This document shows, in pieces, positions 33,901 to 42,589 of a stretch of 64,000 bases of DNA; positions within the stretch are counted from its first letter, which is position 1, and each line of letters starts with the position of its first letter. Source of the stretch: Phallus indusiatus (lineage: Eukaryota; Basidiomycota; Agaricomycetes; Phallales; Phallaceae); NCBI GenBank assembly GCA_027605045.1, contig JAQFWX010000041.1, positions 62,001 to 126,000 of the forward strand, written 5' to 3'. A program made the position numbers and the translations under genes. The notes under the pieces are model-generated. The model had not been told where the DNA came from and made no database searches. It saw nothing but the letters and a program-made list of their open reading frames with translations.

Positions 33901-36770
33901 TTCTTTTGGATTGTCTCGATGACTTGCTGGCGTAAACCTGGGGGAATCGGATAGTTCCTCTCGGCCCATGGTGTGTGTTCTACGGTTGGAATAATGATTG
34001 GGTCGAAATAGTCTTCTCGAAACGTGCCGCGCTCCTCGTCTTCCCATGCAATCGCGCCCTCGTTGTTCTTCAGGATATAGAAGGCTAGCTTGACTTCTTC
34101 GGCTGTCAAGAAATCTCGACCAATTTTGAGCGCATTCCATCGTTCTTCTGTGAGTCGTTTGGTGAATCCTCCAATCGGCGGTGGATGTGGCGTTAGCGGC
34201 ACCAGTGATAAGAGTGGGTCTTCTGGGAAACGTCGCTTCGGTACGGCTTCTTCTGGCATTGTAGTTGCTACGGGTCTAACTTTTCGATCGACAGGCTTGT
34301 ATTTTAATGCCGACTGCGACATCAGGTGGCTTGCCAGTAGTAGGTTTACCGGCGCTATTTCAGGTATGTCTGGTATATCGTCTGATGGGCAATCCGACTC
34401 CACAATAACTAAATTGTTGCGATTAGGGCTCCCTCTATGTGGTCTCGTCGGGATGCGTATGGTTTTCTTCGTCTGCGGGTCCTTCATAACGAGGGTTTCT
34501 CCTACGTCCGCGGTGTCAATCTGGCCTACTGCCTGGAAGGGTCGTCCGAGAAGTAACTTGTATGGCGCGTTGTTGATAATGAATGCTTGCACAAACAACG
34601 AGACTCCTGCAACTGTAAGCTCCAAATTCTCAATAATACCGTAAGTTTCTTTTTCTCCTCCGTTAGCGTCCTGCATAGTTAACTTGATATCGGTGGAATG
34701 CGCAAGTCCGAACTCCTTCATCGCCTCCGTACTAATACAAACGAGCGATGCCCCTGGGTCATAAATACCCGTAACTCGGTGTCGTCCCTGGACATACAGA
34801 TCGAACTCTCGGACCGGCACTGTGTGAGGAGCAACGGTGGCTACGTTTGCTGTCGCAGTTTTCGGAACAGCTGGTGACGTAGTTGTAGACGTTGTGGTGG
34901 GTACTCGTGTGACTTTAACATCTTCGTAAATCTCTTTTCTGACATCTGGCGCTACCGATAGAAGATCCTTAACCTGGACCTGAACCCATGCATCCCTTAC
35001 ATGGTTTGCAACTCGGGTACGTGCAGTGGGGTCATCAGACTTGGACACATACTGATACTGAGGTGTCTTTTTCTCGGCTGTAGGTGTTGCTTTTACTACA
35101 AAAGCTTCGCTGCTGGTTTCTGGTGCTGTCGCAATAAGGCTTGGCGTCGCGGAAATCTGGATATCCGGTGTTGTGAAATAGTTCGCGGGTGCTATTGTTG
35201 CCGTCGTTGGTGCATAGAGCTCGTCAACGCTCGCTTTCAGGCCGTTGGGGTGTCCCGGGATTCTGTCTCCATTCGCTAGTCGCCAGAAACCGTCCCTATG
35301 AACAATCTTTCCTGCTCTCTCGTACTCGCGGACCGTTGGACACATTCGCATGACATGTGATTTGTCTCTGCAAAAGGTACAGACTCGTTCTCCTATTCCT
35401 GGCCTGCGCAGCACTGCCGCTAACGATGCATTCATAGCTTGTATCTTGGTATATGTGGTCGCGTACTCGGGTTCGTAGATCTTGAGTTGTCCAAGTCGGT
35501 CCATCAAATCCTGGACATTGTCGGGCGAAGTCGGTGTCTCAAGCGAAGTCGGTTGGGCGATGGTTGGGGTCGTGATGGCTGACGGAATGCTCTGGGTTAT
35601 TTTCTGCGTAACTGGTGCATCCTTCGGTAGGTTCTTGTGCCAGGCATCGGATGCAAAAATCTTCTCTCCGACACTGACAACGTCCTTGATAGGGTGAAAG
35701 AGATTGTGCGGATGGTCGGGGAAATGTATACTCAAGGCTGGCAGTAGTTGGTTCCTTGTCTGCTCGTGAAGTCCGCACCAAAAATACGAATTACTGTCTC
35801 GCGCAGACAAGACCTGGTTCTTGATTAGGATGTTCGCGATCCCCTGGAATTCCCGATAATATTCTCGCAGTTGCTCTGCTGTCTTGATTGGGGTTAGTAC
35901 CGTCGTCCCTATCAATTTTAGCAACTCGTGTTTAGTCTGTTTCTTATCTTTAAATGCTTCTCTAAATTCTTCTCTGATTGACTTCTCAAAGGTATCCCAA
36001 TCCTTCGTGCTATACCCGTCTAACCCTCGAAAGAAGTCTTTCTGCCGCCTGCCTAAGTACCGGAAAAAGTACGATACGCGATCCTCGGATGAAAGGTGCG
36101 CCAAATCAGCACAATGAACGAAATCTTCGAGAAAATCCTCTATGTCGGCTTCTTTTCCCTCGAAGGTCTTTGGCGCTGATGCTGCCCCTGGCATAGGCAT
36201 TGGGATTGATTGTTGAATTGTTGTCGACATGACTGGTTCGTCGTGTATAGATGTTTCCTCCGTCGAGATAGGTGCACGTGGTGTCAAGTCGAGCTGAGGA
36301 AACGATAACTGTGGGCTGTTGGGAGTTGTGGGAAATGGTGACGGCTGCAGCAATTCTGGTGTGGCTGAGAGTTGCTCGCTGCCGTACTCGAGTTCAGTCA
36401 AGGTGCTTTCTGATTTATCGATGTTGGTGAACTCGTCCAGAGGGTTAATCGGAGCAATCGATGAAGAAACTGGGGGAGTATCTATGGTAAGAGATGTGTC
36501 GTGTGATGTCGATGGTGTTGAAGGTGCTGATGGGAATGCTCCTGGTAGATTCTTTCGTTTCACGTACGGACGCTTCTCCGGAAGTCCTGTGTGCGTCGGT
36601 GGCTGTCCCTGAAGGCGTCCTGATCGTCTAGATTCTTCTGATGTTGTGTTGTTCTCGCTTGCCGTTAGGCTGGATGGTGCTTTTGCTTTACTGGTTGCTG
36701 ATTTCGGATCCGTCGTTTTTGCTGGTACTCGAGATGTGGCCTTCGCTTTGGTGTTGTCCGCTTTTGGCAC
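30942..36770 (-). CDS. gypsy-1 Gag-Pol polyprotein
   Basis: A single 1942-codon frame with no stop or intron. Order of domains: a low-complexity N-terminus and a Gag capsid-like region (residues about 195-400, with FEGKEADIEDFLEDF), a CCHC zinc knuckle (CTFCRDKSHVMRMC, about 462), an aspartic protease with the unusual triad DPGAS (about 668), reverse transcriptase with PFIDDV (about 1082), RNase H (VAVDSSNIAVG), a Ser/Asn-rich linker of about 70 residues (about 1440-1510), and an integrase with a zinc-binding start, CHECQ, and the catalytic D-D-E set (HLDTAH, TDNGT about 1702, NGIVERGH). No chromodomain follows. The frame is complete, so the element may be able to move. The Pro in the protease triad, where Thr or Ser is usual, could affect processing. 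Confidence 0.92.
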   Translation of the reverse strand: MPKADNTKAKATSRVPAKTTDPKSATSKAKAPSSLTASENNTTSEESRRSGRLQGQPPTHTGLPEKRPYVKRKNLPGAFPSAPSTPSTSHDTSLTIDTPPVSSSIAPINPLDEFTNIDKSESTLTELEYGSEQLSATPELLQPSPFPTTPNSPQLSFPQLDLTPRAPISTEETSIHDEPVMSTTIQQSIPMPMPGAASAPKTFEGKEADIEDFLEDFVHCADLAHLSSEDRVSYFFRYLGRRQKDFFRGLDGYSTKDWDTFEKSIREEFREAFKDKKQTKHELLKLIGTTVLTPIKTAEQLREYYREFQGIANILIKNQVLSARDSNSYFWCGLHEQTRNQLLPALSIHFPDHPHNLFHPIKDVVSVGEKIFASDAWHKNLPKDAPVTQKITQSIPSAITTPTIAQPTSLETPTSPDNVQDLMDRLGQLKIYEPEYATTYTKIQAMNASLAAVLRRPGIGERVCTFCRDKSHVMRMCPTVREYERAGKIVHRDGFWRLANGDRIPGHPNGLKASVDELYAPTTATIAPANYFTTPDIQISATPSLIATAPETSSEAFVVKATPTAEKKTPQYQYVSKSDDPTARTRVANHVRDAWVQVQVKDLLSVAPDVRKEIYEDVKVTRVPTTTSTTTSPAVPKTATANVATVAPHTVPVREFDLYVQGRHRVTGIYDPGASLVCISTEAMKEFGLAHSTDIKLTMQDANGGEKETYGIIENLELTVAGVSLFVQAFIINNAPYKLLLGRPFQAVGQIDTADVGETLVMKDPQTKKTIRIPTRPHRGSPNRNNLVIVESDCPSDDIPDIPEIAPVNLLLASHLMSQSALKYKPVDRKVRPVATTMPEEAVPKRRFPEDPLLSLVPLTPHPPPIGGFTKRLTEERWNALKIGRDFLTAEEVKLAFYILKNNEGAIAWEDEERGTFREDYFDPIIIPTVEHTPWAERNYPIPPGLRQQVIETIQKKIASGVYEPSSSSYRSKWFVILKADKNLRMIHDLQPLNAVTIKDAAVPPNIEPYVENCAARALYSLGDLYVGYDHAPIAEQSRDLTTFQTPIGTLRLCSIPMGWTNAVGVFQGHMQFILQDEVDTATPFIDDVPILGPKTRYELPDGTYETILQNPEIRRFVWEHFEDLNRVLHRMKHAGATFSGRKLYIGVPKLKILGHICTYDGRIPDEAKIAKIVDWPPCENASEVRGFLGTCGVVRIFIKDYAEISRPLVNLTKKDAPFIWEEEQQRAMDALKTKITTAPILVPIDYTSNRLVTVAVDSSNIAVGWILFQDDAQGKRRPSRYGSIAWNDVESRYSQAKLELYGVYRALRALRLYLIGLPSFNLEVDAKYIKGMINNPDIQPNNAMNRWIAAILLFPFKLIHVPGKDHTGPDGLSRRRAVEGDIVEEDTWVDDMLGLGIWTDSWLSASVTHHTPSQKNTAVSFSFSMLNNDSKVDTTISYSPTPLSFNLTSNSNFSSDNFSHSSSQNSFSLNSSSPSLNSHFSHSHSLHSYTVTSINSNDLTLPRTKEDIRIDALLPLIFDFLKTTKKPDDMDETETKRFIKYATRFFVRCEKLWRRRTSDKHQLVILDLIKRLDLIKQAHDQLGHKQAFSTRRNLSDRFWWPGMDRSIAWYVKTCHECQLFSTKRIFIPPTVPEPAPLFRRVHLDTAHMQKAAGYQYLVQARCSLTGYAEYAMLRNENAESIGRFIFKDLICRWGAIEEIITDNGTPIVAALKWISNKYHINHIRISPYNKQANGIVERGHLTVRRAIIKTCGTNLSRWPEVTPYAIWADRVTVRKHIGYSPFYMVHGIDPILPFDVTEATFLVPKVDKPLKTEDLISLRARQLEKRPEDLEMIKQRVLKARYESIAQFEKENANLIVDYDFKPGNLVLVRNSALDTDLNKKSKPRFIGPYVVVRKTRNTAYILAELDGAVHKTPFAGFRVIPYHPRSRTIIPITFVKESSS

Positions 36771-36969
36771 CCTCGCCTTCGTTGGGACGTTCGATGAAGC
36801 TGTGGCTTTGTTATGTGAGTCCGGCGTCTTGATAATAAACGGCGGTCGCGAAATGGTAAATGATGATTATAAACTTCTTGATAGATTAAGACAAGAGAAG
36901 GGAAAAAGAAAAGAGGAAAAGGAAGATAATCTCAAGGTTGAGTGTTTGACAAGCGTGAGGCTCCACTTA

Positions 36970-37243
36970 TGTAGATACTGAGTCGCCACTACACGGTGCG
37001 CAGACTCAATATACGAAAATAAAACTGAAGTGTGAAAAGATGCTTTAATTCGAACAGAAGTGTGAGGATTAAATACATAAATCTCTGGGGACCGTAATGT
37101 AATTAGGGACTAATAAAATGAGGACTAAAGAAATGCGGACAGAAAATGAGGACAATAAGGGAAATGTGGACAAGAACGGTGAGGACGAATAGGACTCTAA
37201 CGGGCGCTAAACGACTCCGTGTAGGGAGCTACGCTCCCTTACA
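36970..37243 (-). repeat. gypsy-1 5' LTR
   Basis: 274 bases, identical to 30584-30857. Confidence 0.95.
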
Positions 37244-37274
37244 GTGGGGATCACTTACCTACGCCACTAAGTTT

Positions 37275-37363
37275 CGTTAAGCTACTGATATAACTAGCAT
37301 CATGATATAATTTGTCAGTACCAGAGGATTCGATATTCTCATTAAGAACTACCCTTCATAATC
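37275..37363 (-). pseudogene. DUF6533 array copy 3, exon 1
   Basis: Matches exon 1 of copy 1 (TGCTAGTTATATCAGTAGC, GGCGTAG then gtaag) but is two bases short near its start, giving an early TAA. The gypsy-1 insertion separates it from the rest of the gene. Confidence 0.65.
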
Positions 37364-38860
37364 CTCGTTAATGAACCTCGTTATGATAGCCTCTATGCCT
37401 GCATGAGAGAGCCCCTGTGTCATTATTCCTGTGCGAATTGGACTGGACTGGAGTTGAATATGGATGTGTCAAGATTTTGGTGGTGCTTATAAAACCCAGA
37501 GGACTGTACTACCCTGTGCCGGAATTAAGCTCTCGGCTCGGTGGATCAAATCATTTGGTATCAGTCGTCATTGAAGCGTAAGCACCAACCATGATTGATG
37601 AAATGCAAGTTATAAGCTGCTTCTATAGGACATTGAAACAGATCACTTCTGCCAGAGAGGGAAACTCAAATGACAAAGTTGGGTGATGGGCACGATAATC
37701 AGCGTAGTACCTGAGTAAAATGGGAATGCGATTGACAAATAAATTTAAACTCGAAGGCACTTGATGAATCTTACATGATCAATTCAAAAATGGGGTGATA
37801 TCGGTACCGGTGTGTACATATAATCGTAGTGACGAAGATTTTATCCATCAATTATCGTGATTCATCACTGAAAAGAAAACCTTATAATTTGAGTGTACCG
37901 CAGTGATTGCACAGTGAATCTGATGGTTATCGCTGACTCTCTTCAATTTTCCTGTAAATGGGACCACTGTCAGGAGAATGAACACTACAGGCGAGACATT
38001 CATCTCAAGGGTGAAATGAATGATGTTCAATGGTGTAAAGAAGCTGTGGAGAGCATACCATACTCAACGAGCTGTTAACTCGTCAGTCCGTCAATGAATG
38101 GCTTGATAAAATATAGAATTATTCAGCGAAGCGATCTACTGATTATTTGCTTACAAGGCTTGCGCGCATCATAACACCATCAAACCCAAGTCAGATTGAT
38201 GGACACTGAGCGCACCAGGAACTATATTCGCTACCAGACCTTCGAGTTTTTCTTTTGCTAATACAGCTGTCATTAACGAGGCCGCACCGAAATCTCGTCC
38301 ATTACCGGATCGCCGCCCCTGGATCTCAGTCGCTCGGATGATTACGATGTATTCAGCATTAATATGACAGCCGGTTTAGCAGGAGAAAAGCTCACGAGTA
38401 TAGTTCCTGGTGAGCTCAGTGCTCATCAATCTGTGATGACTCGGGTTTGATGGTGTTATGATGCGCGCAAGCCTTGTGAGCAAATAATCAGTAGAATGCT
38501 CCGCTGAAAATCGCAACAAAATCCTTTTAGCATCTTGTGGCTGACGACATCGACCCGACATCATCATGAAGACTATCTCAGTTGCTCGGATGATTACGAT
38601 GTATTCAACTTCAATAGTGAATCACCATGATTCTGTTAGAACCTTCATAAAATTCCCGAGCTTTCGTAGATCTGATTCGCTAAGCTTGAGTAAAACTTAA
38701 AAGGGTCTACTCGTAAACTTGACAGCGGCACCCGGGCTGATCGAGAACGAGGCGCATAGCCTGTTGCTGTAAGATGATACTATCTGATTGACAAGTCGGT
38801 TGCTCAAAACGCCGTTTCGTCTCTCCTGGTCGTCAGGGTTTCATTGCTCCGCCTGTAAAC
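37364..38860. repeat. conserved upstream region of copy 3, with a fold-back
   Basis: Shares the mini-frame, TATA-like site (TTATAAAA at 37488-37495) and about 1.2 kb of unit sequence. It is longer than in other units because of an inverted duplication: about 38135-38230 reappears inverted at 38396-38495 (TCTACTGATTATTTGC at one arm, its complement at the other). Confidence 0.6.
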
Positions 38861-39345
38861 GTGTTCAACACGAGATACGCAGACTTTAGCAATGGATTGT
38901 GTTTGATTTGGTTCGGGAAACATAGTGCTTGTTGGGCGCTAAGTGTAATCGCGATGAGTAATAGTGTCCGGCACAAGTCCGGCATTTTGATATGCATTTC
39001 CGGGAGACCTATTATTTCCTAAGCGAGTAGCTTTGGACCTATACGAAAAAATGTGTAAACTAAAAAGGAAATTCACGTGATCTATCAGCTCAGCTAAGTG
39101 TGTCAGCTCTCTCAGCGTTGTTTCGTGTTTCGGGTATTTCCGTGGCCTCGGTGCTGTTAAATCCGAGGCTCGGTTGACGGAGGTAACTGACTACTGCTCA
39201 AAATTCTAAGTTTAACTGTCTTGAATTTACGTTGAACCGTGTAAGTTCTATAAGTTCTTTGTATTAATCTCCAAAGTTTAACTCTCAAAAATCTAATTTC
39301 CGTTCACATGCTACTCAAATTTCTTCCTCCTCTTCGTTCTCTACG
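38861..39345. other. spacer between unit 3 and helicase remnant
   Basis: No gene supported. Confidence 0.35.
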
Positions 39346-39850
39346 TGAAGATTGCCTTTGATTCCTCAAATGCCGATTTTTTTGACTGATAACCTGGCTA
39401 CGCATCTTGGTCTTTCTAATGGCGGTTTCGGAAAATTAGTATCTGTAAAACACATGTTATTCAATGGTGTTCGCGTGGCAATTTCTGCAGTTGTCAACAT
39501 CGAGCAGTTTAAGGAAAAAATTGAATTTAAACTGTCTGGCAATTCGAAGAACTCCGCTACAAGATTGCAACTCTATAATACCGGCATTGGCACTTACAGC
39601 CCATAATTCTCAAAGCCGTTCGCTGAATGCCGCGTGCATTGATTTGCAAAGTTGCCGTTGTACCGCTTGTGTGTACGTGATGTTATCTAGACGTCATTCT
39701 TTAAACAGTTTGTCCATTTTGAGACCGTTTAGTTTCGAAAAAAAATTCTGGTCATTCACCGGAAGAAACGAGATAAAAAGGCTAAACCGATTGCACGATG
39801 ATACTGTGGAAGGGAGTAAGGTGTCTTTGAAATGGTTCTACAACTTGGGG
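39346..39850 (+). pseudogene. Pif1-type helicase C-terminal fragment
   Basis: Two frames together follow the end of Pif1/RecD-like helicases common in fungal genomes. 39346-39606 reads PIFLTDNLATHLGLSNGGFG and then KLVSVKH (the Leu-Gly-Leu-x-Asn-Gly loop). 39605 onward in another frame reads RSLNAACIDLQSC, then YVMLSRRHSLNSLSILRPF (helicase motif VI region). The earlier helicase motifs are absent and the two blocks are out of frame, with sequence missing between them. It is a decayed fragment, possibly brought by a transposon. Confidence 0.6.
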
Positions 39851-40326
39851 GTTGGAGACTCGGAAATAGTTGTTAGCATCTGTGACACGAGCTTAGGAAT
39901 GCGCCGCGCTGCCGGCTTTCCCTGTCATAGTGGTGGGCGTTTTAGGACCTAACTGAGTTCGAAACGACCTACTGCATTTGGTAAGAGTTAGGTTTGCTTC
40001 CGAGACGAGTCAAAGGTAAATTCGACTCGTTTTTACCTCTGTCGTCAATTTTTATGGTAGTAATATTTACTTTGTAAAGTATATTTATTATAGATAAATA
40101 ACTAGTTTCTTTTTTTAAAAAAATGCTGTTATATTTCGCAAGTTTTTGGTGTGTTATTTGTAATTTTACTAGAAAATTACCGGAAAACAAGAAAAGCTCA
40201 TTTTCTGAGTGATACTTATAGGGAAAGAATTGTTTGCAGATTGGTGAATGAATTATGATATCTCACAGTAAATTAAGTGTATTTATCAGTGTGCAATGGT
40301 TGCATATACTAATGCTACACTACTAC
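39851..40326. other. AT-rich spacer left of gypsy-2
   Basis: No gene supported. Its right end (ACTAC) does not match the base run right of gypsy-2 (AACAT). Confidence 0.4.
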
Positions 40327-40590
40327 TGTAACGTTTCGTTACAGTTTACGATTAGCCCGGTTCTTACGGACTCACAACAAACAGTATAAAGCTGTATATT
40401 TGCAAGTGCAGGTAAGAAAGGCTGCCGGCGCCTTTACCGTTACGCGGTATTTACTGGTGTGACGGCGCCTATGTACATTACATAATACTAGGTACTTGTG
40501 CAGACAACGATCGTCTGCATGCAATTGTATATATATACTAATATGTACTATGGGTAATAGTAGTCCGCTGCTCATAGCGGAACCGTTACA
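40327..40590 (-). repeat. gypsy-2 3' LTR
   Basis: 264 bases, identical to 49168-49431. Confidence 0.95.
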
Positions 40591-40643
40591 TCCTCCCCCG
40601 CTGACTTGAGCGTCAAGTCAATACATGATACGACGAGTGAGTC

Positions 40644-41381
40644 TCAGTCGTCCGCGGTATAATCCATGGCCATCTCAATGTCACCTTGAGGGCCCGCTCC
40701 TGGTCTATCCAGGACCTCGTATTGATCGGGGTCGATCACGAGTTCTTTCTCAGCGATATCTGCTGGGAGTGGTGCTTTCGCCGAGGGAGGCGAATTAGCG
40801 GTGGACTCCACATAAGGAGTCTCCTTCGAAGGTCCAGCAATAGGAGCTGCAGGGGCGGCGTCACGACGATTGTTGCGATGTCGTCTTCGATACTGACGCC
40901 CTGGTAACAGCGACGAAACGGTGGGTTGAGATTCTCGCCACTTCACGGCGATGGTATTGCTGTTAGTGTGTGATCGCCACCGCTCAAATAGTGGTCCTAA
41001 TCGAGTTTCGATTAATCGGGTATTCACACAGTTATATCGCAGCATCCCGACAACTTCTTCCTTGGTTGGAATGTTACCCTGAGGCAGGGTATATGCTCGA
41101 CGCCATCCTTCGATTATGGATGGGGAGTTATTCACCGTCTTGTCGGCGTTGATGCCAGCGGCGTTGAGCCAGGTGGATAGCCCAGGCTCGGTACATATCT
41201 CCGCTACAATGGGGAATACAGTCTTCCTTGTTTCCCGATTCGGGAATATTTTTCGAAGCCACGCTACGACTTCAACATCGCTGATATTCAGCGATCCCGA
41301 TGGTTCAACCCTTATATAAAAGGGTACGGAGGCGGGGTCCTTATACCACGTCTCGTAGAGGCGACCCGTTTCTAGGTCCAT
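40644..41381 (-). CDS. gypsy-2 accessory frame, downstream part
   Basis: 245 codons from the ATG at 41381 (MDLETGRLYETWYKD). The same frame stays open upstream to about 41450 (PHYRGAPEAFPYPTEGQ), after an AG that could be a splice acceptor. It may therefore be the second exon of the frame at 41479-42450. It has basic (RRRHRNNRRDAAP) and acidic C-terminal parts and no recognised domain. It lies between the integrase-chromodomain gene and the 3' LTR, where some gypsy lineages carry an env-like or accessory gene. No transmembrane segment is seen, so an envelope role is not supported. Confidence 0.6.
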   Translation of the reverse strand: MDLETGRLYETWYKDPASVPFYIRVEPSGSLNISDVEVVAWLRKIFPNRETRKTVFPIVAEICTEPGLSTWLNAAGINADKTVNNSPSIIEGWRRAYTLPQGNIPTKEEVVGMLRYNCVNTRLIETRLGPLFERWRSHTNSNTIAVKWRESQPTVSSLLPGRQYRRRHRNNRRDAAPAAPIAGPSKETPYVESTANSPPSAKAPLPADIAEKELVIDPDQYEVLDRPGAGPQGDIEMAMDYTADD

Positions 41382-41478
41382 TTGCCCTTCTGTTGGGTAT
41401 GGAAAAGCTTCGGGCGCTCCCCGATAGTGAGGCGAGCGTAGTCTCGCTCTTTCTTCTTTCTATTGATGAACATCATGC

Positions 41479-42450
41479 CTACATCCCAGGCAAGTCTAAT
41501 GCGCGCGTGCATTGCAACTTTTGAGGTGTGTCCAATATGGGTGGTTTCTTCCAGATCTGCTTCCCCTGGAGTACGAATGAGGGATCATCCAGTGGACACA
41601 TCATGTACCACACGAGTGGGTCGGGAACTGGCCCAGGTACAGGGGTTTTCCCTGCTCGAGACGCTGTGGGGTCGTGGCCTTGCATAAAAGCGGGCCACGT
41701 ATCGTGGTACTTGGCCTGGTTGGAGATACGGGGAGTTCCTGGGAACTCAGCGAGGACTTTCTCAGCGAGTTGTCGCCGAGACAATAATGACTCCTCTTCA
41801 GGGTCCAGCCTGTCCATTAGGCCGAAATCGTCCCCAGAGTGGGGAGGAACGGGTTGACCGTTGGAGTCGAGTACCGACTCGTCATTGTAGGAGTCCGCCC
41901 AATCGTGGTCGTCTAGATCATCGTCGTCGTCGTCGTCGTACGCGTCGAATCCTACGGGCCCATGATTCGTGGGGCCCTTGGCCTCTGACCGAGGTCGTTT
42001 CCTAGATGACACAGGCGATGCTGCCTGTGGGGCTTGCTTCAACTTGTCCTCGAGTTCCCATATACGATCTCGAAGGTCGTCCTCTCGTCTCTCAACGTCC
42101 TTGAGTTCTTGGACGGTCTGGTCGGCGTAGTCGTTAGCGTCTTCGAGGCGCTTTCGTAAATCATCCCACTCTTTTTGCAGGAACGGGAATGCCTCGAGTA
42201 GGCACTCTTTGACGTCTTTCTCGTCAAGAACAATGGTACGCTTGCTTGCAGCGGTACTAATGTGCGAGATATACTCATCGCAGTGGGTACATTTCCCACT
42301 TTCGTGGGTGATGGCTACGCAGCCAGGCATGGAATCCATACTCCATTCTTTTTGTGCTTCAAGCAACGCTTGCTTGATATCGTCAAATCGTCCCTTGCGG
42401 GTCGAGGGCTTCGTAGATGAAGAGGTAGGTCGTGAAGGTTCTGCAGACAT
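41479..42450 (-). CDS. gypsy-2 accessory frame, upstream part
   Basis: 323 codons from the ATG at 42450. There is a Ser/Thr-rich start, a CTHC pair, a likely coiled coil (KEWDDLRKRLEDANDY to LEDKLKQAP), a basic SRKRPRSE patch that could be a nuclear localisation signal, a run of seven aspartates, and a C-terminal part with PDPLVWYMMCPLDDPSF. No family recognised. Codon use and position (140 bases downstream of the polyprotein stop, same strand) tie it to the retrotransposon. It may be translated from a spliced or internal transcript. Confidence 0.65.
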   Translation of the reverse strand: MSAEPSRPTSSSTKPSTRKGRFDDIKQALLEAQKEWSMDSMPGCVAITHESGKCTHCDEYISHISTAASKRTIVLDEKDVKECLLEAFPFLQKEWDDLRKRLEDANDYADQTVQELKDVERREDDLRDRIWELEDKLKQAPQAASPVSSRKRPRSEAKGPTNHGPVGFDAYDDDDDDDLDDHDWADSYNDESVLDSNGQPVPPHSGDDFGLMDRLDPEEESLLSRRQLAEKVLAEFPGTPRISNQAKYHDTWPAFMQGHDPTASRAGKTPVPGPVPDPLVWYMMCPLDDPSFVLQGKQIWKKPPILDTPQKLQCTRALDLPGM

Positions 42451-42589
42451 CGTTGACGGTGCTCAGGTGGCTGAGACGGGGTCGTAAGAAAGAGTATTTA
42501 TTTACTCTTGTATCAGAGTAGCGCCCGAGTAGGATTTTCTCGTGGCTGCTGTGCCGCCGGGGGCACGGGGCAGATCTGCTTGCAGATCC

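Larger units (their letters stand above)
30584..37243 (-). mobile_element. full-length Ty3/gypsy retrotransposon (gypsy-1)
   Basis: 274-base LTRs at 30584-30857 and 36970-37243 are identical by direct reading and have TGTAGATACT...CCCTTACA ends. GTGG flanks both sides (30580-30583, 37244-37247) as a 4-base target duplication. On the minus strand a TGGAGCCTCACGC tract four bases inside the 5' LTR is a possible primer-binding site, and a purine run (AAGGAGA) precedes the 3' LTR. One intact polyprotein lies between. Identical LTRs mean insertion was recent. Confidence 0.95.

Noticed and set aside
40372..40575. 67-codon frame in the gypsy-2 LTRs (identical at 49213-49416)
   Set aside because: It is in both LTRs because they are identical. 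No motif and no reason to think it is translated.
41925..41945. GTC repeat as a microsatellite of interest
   Set aside because: It encodes the aspartate run of the accessory frame and needs no other explanation.
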